Position numbers and translations under genes: made by a program. Positions 14,750 to 16,670 of a DNA stretch of 16,670 nt are shown one piece after another. Numbering within the stretch: the first letter of the stretch is position 1; every line of letters starts with the position of its first letter. The notes under the pieces were generated by a model. The model worked only from the letters and a program-made list of their open reading frames with translations, did not search any database and was not told the origin of the DNA. Source of the DNA: DASTGO01 sp035719045 (GTDB lineage: Bacteria > Actinomycetota > Actinomycetes > Actinomycetales > Kineosporiaceae); assembly GCA_035719045.1 (NCBI GenBank), contig DASTGO010000539.1, positions 1 through 16,670 on the forward strand, read 5' to 3'.

Positions 14750-15420
14750 CCAGCCCGCCCGCCATCCGCGTGGCCATCGTCGACGACCAGGAACTGGTCC
14801 GTGCCGGCCTGCGCATGATCCTTCAGCAGGCCCCGGATCTCGTCGTCGTCGGCGAGGGAGCCGACGGCCTCCAAGCCGTCACCATCGCCACGCAGGTCAG
14901 GCCCGACGTGATCCTGATGGACATCCGGATGCCCGTCATGGACGGCATCCAGGCCACCAGTCGCATCCGTGGCAACACCGCCTGCGACGCACCGAAGGTG
15001 CTCATCCTGACCACCTTCGACCTTGACGACTACGTCTACGCCGCGCTCCAGGCGGGGGCCAGCGGATTCCTGCTCAAGGACACCCTCACCCAGGACCTTC
15101 ACACTGCTGTACGGGTGATCCACGCCGGCGACGCGGTCGCCTCACCGACGATCACACGCCGGCTCATCGCCCACTTCACCACCAGCACCCGCACCCGGCC
15201 GAACCCCCGCGACCAGGCTCGTCTCGACCCGCTCACCGCACGCGAACGTGAAGTCCTCGCCCTGATCACCGAAGGCCTGACCAACGCCGAGATCGCCGCA
15301 CGCCTGTTCCTGTCCGAAGGCACCGTCAAGACCCACGTCAGCCACATCCTGACCAAGCTCGGTCTACGCGACCGCGTCCAAGCCGTCATCCTCGGATACC
15401 AGACGGGACTGTCGGGATAA
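14746..15420 (+). CDS. NarL/FixJ-family response regulator (LuxR-type HTH)
   Basis: The ATG at 14746 overlaps the kinase stop (ATGA) and gives the standard 224-aa size. The receiver domain (about 8-125) has acidic pair D13/D14, phosphoacceptor D59 in DVILMDIRMP, the switch threonine in LILTTFD and the lysine in GFLLKD. A short linker leads to the LuxR-type helix-turn-helix (about 162-222) with LTAREREVLALI, EGLTNAEIAARLFLSEGTVKTHV and LTKLGLRDR. It binds DNA as a dimer when phosphorylated by the upstream kinase. The divergent intergenic region is the natural first target to consider. Its stop codon lies inside a 16-bp inverted repeat. Confidence 0.97.
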   Translation: MTSPPAIRVAIVDDQELVRAGLRMILQQAPDLVVVGEGADGLQAVTIATQVRPDVILMDIRMPVMDGIQATSRIRGNTACDAPKVLILTTFDLDDYVYAALQAGASGFLLKDTLTQDLHTAVRVIHAGDAVASPTITRRLIAHFTTSTRTRPNPRDQARLDPLTAREREVLALITEGLTNAEIAARLFLSEGTVKTHVSHILTKLGLRDRVQAVILGYQTGLSG

Positions 15421-15452
15421 CGGGAACGCCTTACATCCGTTATCCCGACAGT
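15408..15452. terminator. 16-bp perfect inverted repeat overlapping the response-regulator stop
   Basis: Arms 15408-15423 and 15437-15452 are perfectly complementary over 16 bp around a 13-nt loop. The TAA stop (15418-15420) lies in the left arm. The site separates the response-regulator gene from the convergent coiled-coil gene ending at 15497, so it probably terminates transcription both ways. There is no U-run. The left arm encodes the last three residues and the stop. Confidence 0.75.
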
Positions 15453-15496
15453 GCCGGTGACGGTGCCGACCTCGACCAGCGGGTGGGCCACCGCGG

Positions 15497-16670
15497 TCAG
15501 GGGCGGTGGGTGACCCGCAGCCCGCGCGCCTCCATCCTGGCCACGGTCTGCGCGATCGCCTCCTCGCGGGCCGCGGCGTGCGCCTGAGCCCACGCCTGCA
15601 ACTGCTGGGCGAGGGTGTCGTGGCGGGACTGGAGCTCGCCCGCCGACGACTCGGCCCGGGACGCCTCGTCCGAGGCCTTCTCCTGCTCGGCGTCGGCGTG
15701 GGCGCGGTGCTCCTGGTTGTTCCGGACGAGATCCGCGGCCCTCTCCTTGGACTGGGTGAGCCCGGCCTGCGTGCTCTGGGCCTGTTCGGAGGTGGCGTCG
15801 ATCCGCTGGCCGGCCTGGGCGATCGCCGCACCCCGGGACGGCTGGAGCGACTTCTGCAGGGTGATGCCCTCCTTGGTGCTGACGAGCTTGCCCATGAACC
15901 GGGTGGAGTCGTCGTTCATCTGCCGGAAGGCGGAGACCGCACGGTCGGGCAGCAGTGCGTCGAACCGCAGGACCAGCCCGGTGAACCCGCTCCAGCCGGC
16001 GAGCAGTGTCTCCAGGGTGGCCACGCCGGTGAGCTCCGAGGCTCCGCCGGAGATGTCCTGACCCGCCTTCTCATGCCCCTGCTCGCTGCGGGTGTTGGCC
16101 TTCGACGTGTCGGCGACCTCGCCCTGGTGCGCGGAGGCGGCCTGCGCGGTCTCGTCGATCCCGGCCTGGGCCTGGTTGATCTGCTCCGCCTGGGCCTGGA
16201 GCGAGGAGGCCACCCGGGACGCCTCCGCCTGCCGGGCCCGGGCCCGAGCCCGCCCGGCCAGCAGGACCTGAATGTCCTGCGACATCCGGTCGAGCTGCTC
16301 CTGCGTGCCGGGTGGCGCGGGGTAGTTCGGGTTCACGGTCTCCACGACGCTCGCAGGCTCGCCTCCCTCAGCGGTGGCCTCAGGTCCGTTCCTGTGACCG
16401 TTGTCGCGCTCGGGTCCGCCGCCACCGTGGCTGCCGCCTCCGTGGCCGCCGTGCTCGATGGCGTGCAGGGCGGCCTCGCTGCCGTGGTGCCCGCCCTCGG
16501 CGAGCTGCAGGTACCGCTCGTGGGCCTCGCCCCACTCGGCGACGGAGTGCAGCAGGCCGTGCGGCTCGTGCCCGGGGCCGCTGCCGGCATGGTCGGGGGG
16601 ACGGCCGGCCGGTCCGGGCGCGGGGCCCAGCGCTGCGGGAGTGCTCCCGGCGGGCGTCGGGCCGCCGCCG
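15497..16670 (-). CDS. Coiled-coil protein of unknown function, C-terminal part (5' end outside window)
   Basis: The minus frame is open without a stop to the right edge, so about 390 C-terminal residues are visible; the GTG at 16345 is taken as internal. The part upstream of it is Gly/Pro/His-rich with a plausible helical segment (HSVAEWGEAHERYLQLAEGG) and a His/Gly run (GGHGGGSHGGGG). The part after 16345 is Ala/Gln/Glu-rich and strongly helical, with two long coiled-coil stretches (DNA about 16290-16080 and 15810-15530). Between them is a moderately hydrophobic helical part (TLLAGWSGFTGLVLRFDALL). No cysteines, enzymatic motif, signal peptide or definite membrane span are seen. The helix - hydrophobic helix - helix order recalls pore-forming or tail/injection-associated proteins, but that is a guess. 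Confidence 0.75.
   Translation of the reverse strand, partial: GGGPTPAGSTPAALGPAPGPAGRPPDHAGSGPGHEPHGLLHSVAEWGEAHERYLQLAEGGHHGSEAALHAIEHGGHGGGSHGGGGPERDNGHRNGPEATAEGGEPASVVETVNPNYPAPPGTQEQLDRMSQDIQVLLAGRARARARQAEASRVASSLQAQAEQINQAQAGIDETAQAASAHQGEVADTSKANTRSEQGHEKAGQDISGGASELTGVATLETLLAGWSGFTGLVLRFDALLPDRAVSAFRQMNDDSTRFMGKLVSTKEGITLQKSLQPSRGAAIAQAGQRIDATSEQAQSTQAGLTQSKERAADLVRNNQEHRAHADAEQEKASDEASRAESSAGELQSRHDTLAQQLQAWAQAHAAAREEAIAQTVARMEARGLRVTHRP

Noticed and set aside
16333..16590. 85-aa minus-strand ORF at the right edge
   Set aside because: The overlapping minus frame runs continuously into the coiled-coil gene and gives a more plausible protein; this one is Thr/Pro/Ala-rich shadow sequence.

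Overview
The window is GC-rich coding DNA with strong G/C preference at third codon positions. Its gene families (Pls/PosA-type synthetase, CUT1 sugar transporter without its own ATPase, GH26-CBM2 secreted hydrolase, HisKA_3/NarL two-component pair) point to an Actinomycetota chromosome, probably a soil saprophyte. The genus cannot be fixed from the sequence. No rRNA, tRNA, CRISPR array, transposase or integrase is visible.

Left block (1-3599, + strand): the 3' end of a Pls/PosA-type non-ribosomal peptide synthetase enters from the left edge. It overlaps by 4 nt a compact M1 zinc metallopeptidase, which in turn overlaps by 4 nt a protein with an SdrD-B-like calcium-binding domain and a secreted-type C-terminal domain, but no signal peptide. 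This looks like one translationally coupled unit for making, and possibly trimming or displaying, an amino-acid polymer. A structured non-coding gap (3600-3854) follows.

Second block (3855-7265, + strand): a large stand-alone SWIM-SNF2 helicase of the bacterial YwqA type. It ends at a perfect 20-bp inverted repeat shared with the convergent gene.

Third block (7494-13123, - strand): a polysaccharide-use locus. Read in its own direction it runs lipoprotein sugar-binding protein, two CUT1 permeases, a small conserved-looking protein of unknown role, then a secreted GH26 (beta-mannanase-like) enzyme with a Pro/Thr linker and a CBM2 module. There is no ATPase gene, so a shared MsiK-type ATPase elsewhere is expected. 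A LacI-family (CRE-like) operator lies upstream of the binding protein. An intercistronic stem-loop follows the binding-protein gene, and the GH26 gene has its own 345-bp upstream region with a 21-bp tandem repeat.

Fourth block (13412-15420, + strand): a divergently transcribed sensor kinase and NarL-type response regulator, overlapping by 4 nt. They share the upstream region of the transporter and are candidate local regulators. The regulator stop codon lies inside a perfect 16-bp inverted repeat.

Right edge (15497-16670, - strand): the 3' part of a coiled-coil protein whose reading frame stays open to the window edge. An apparent GTG start at 16345 is internal. The part upstream of that GTG is Gly/His-rich. 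Its function is unknown.
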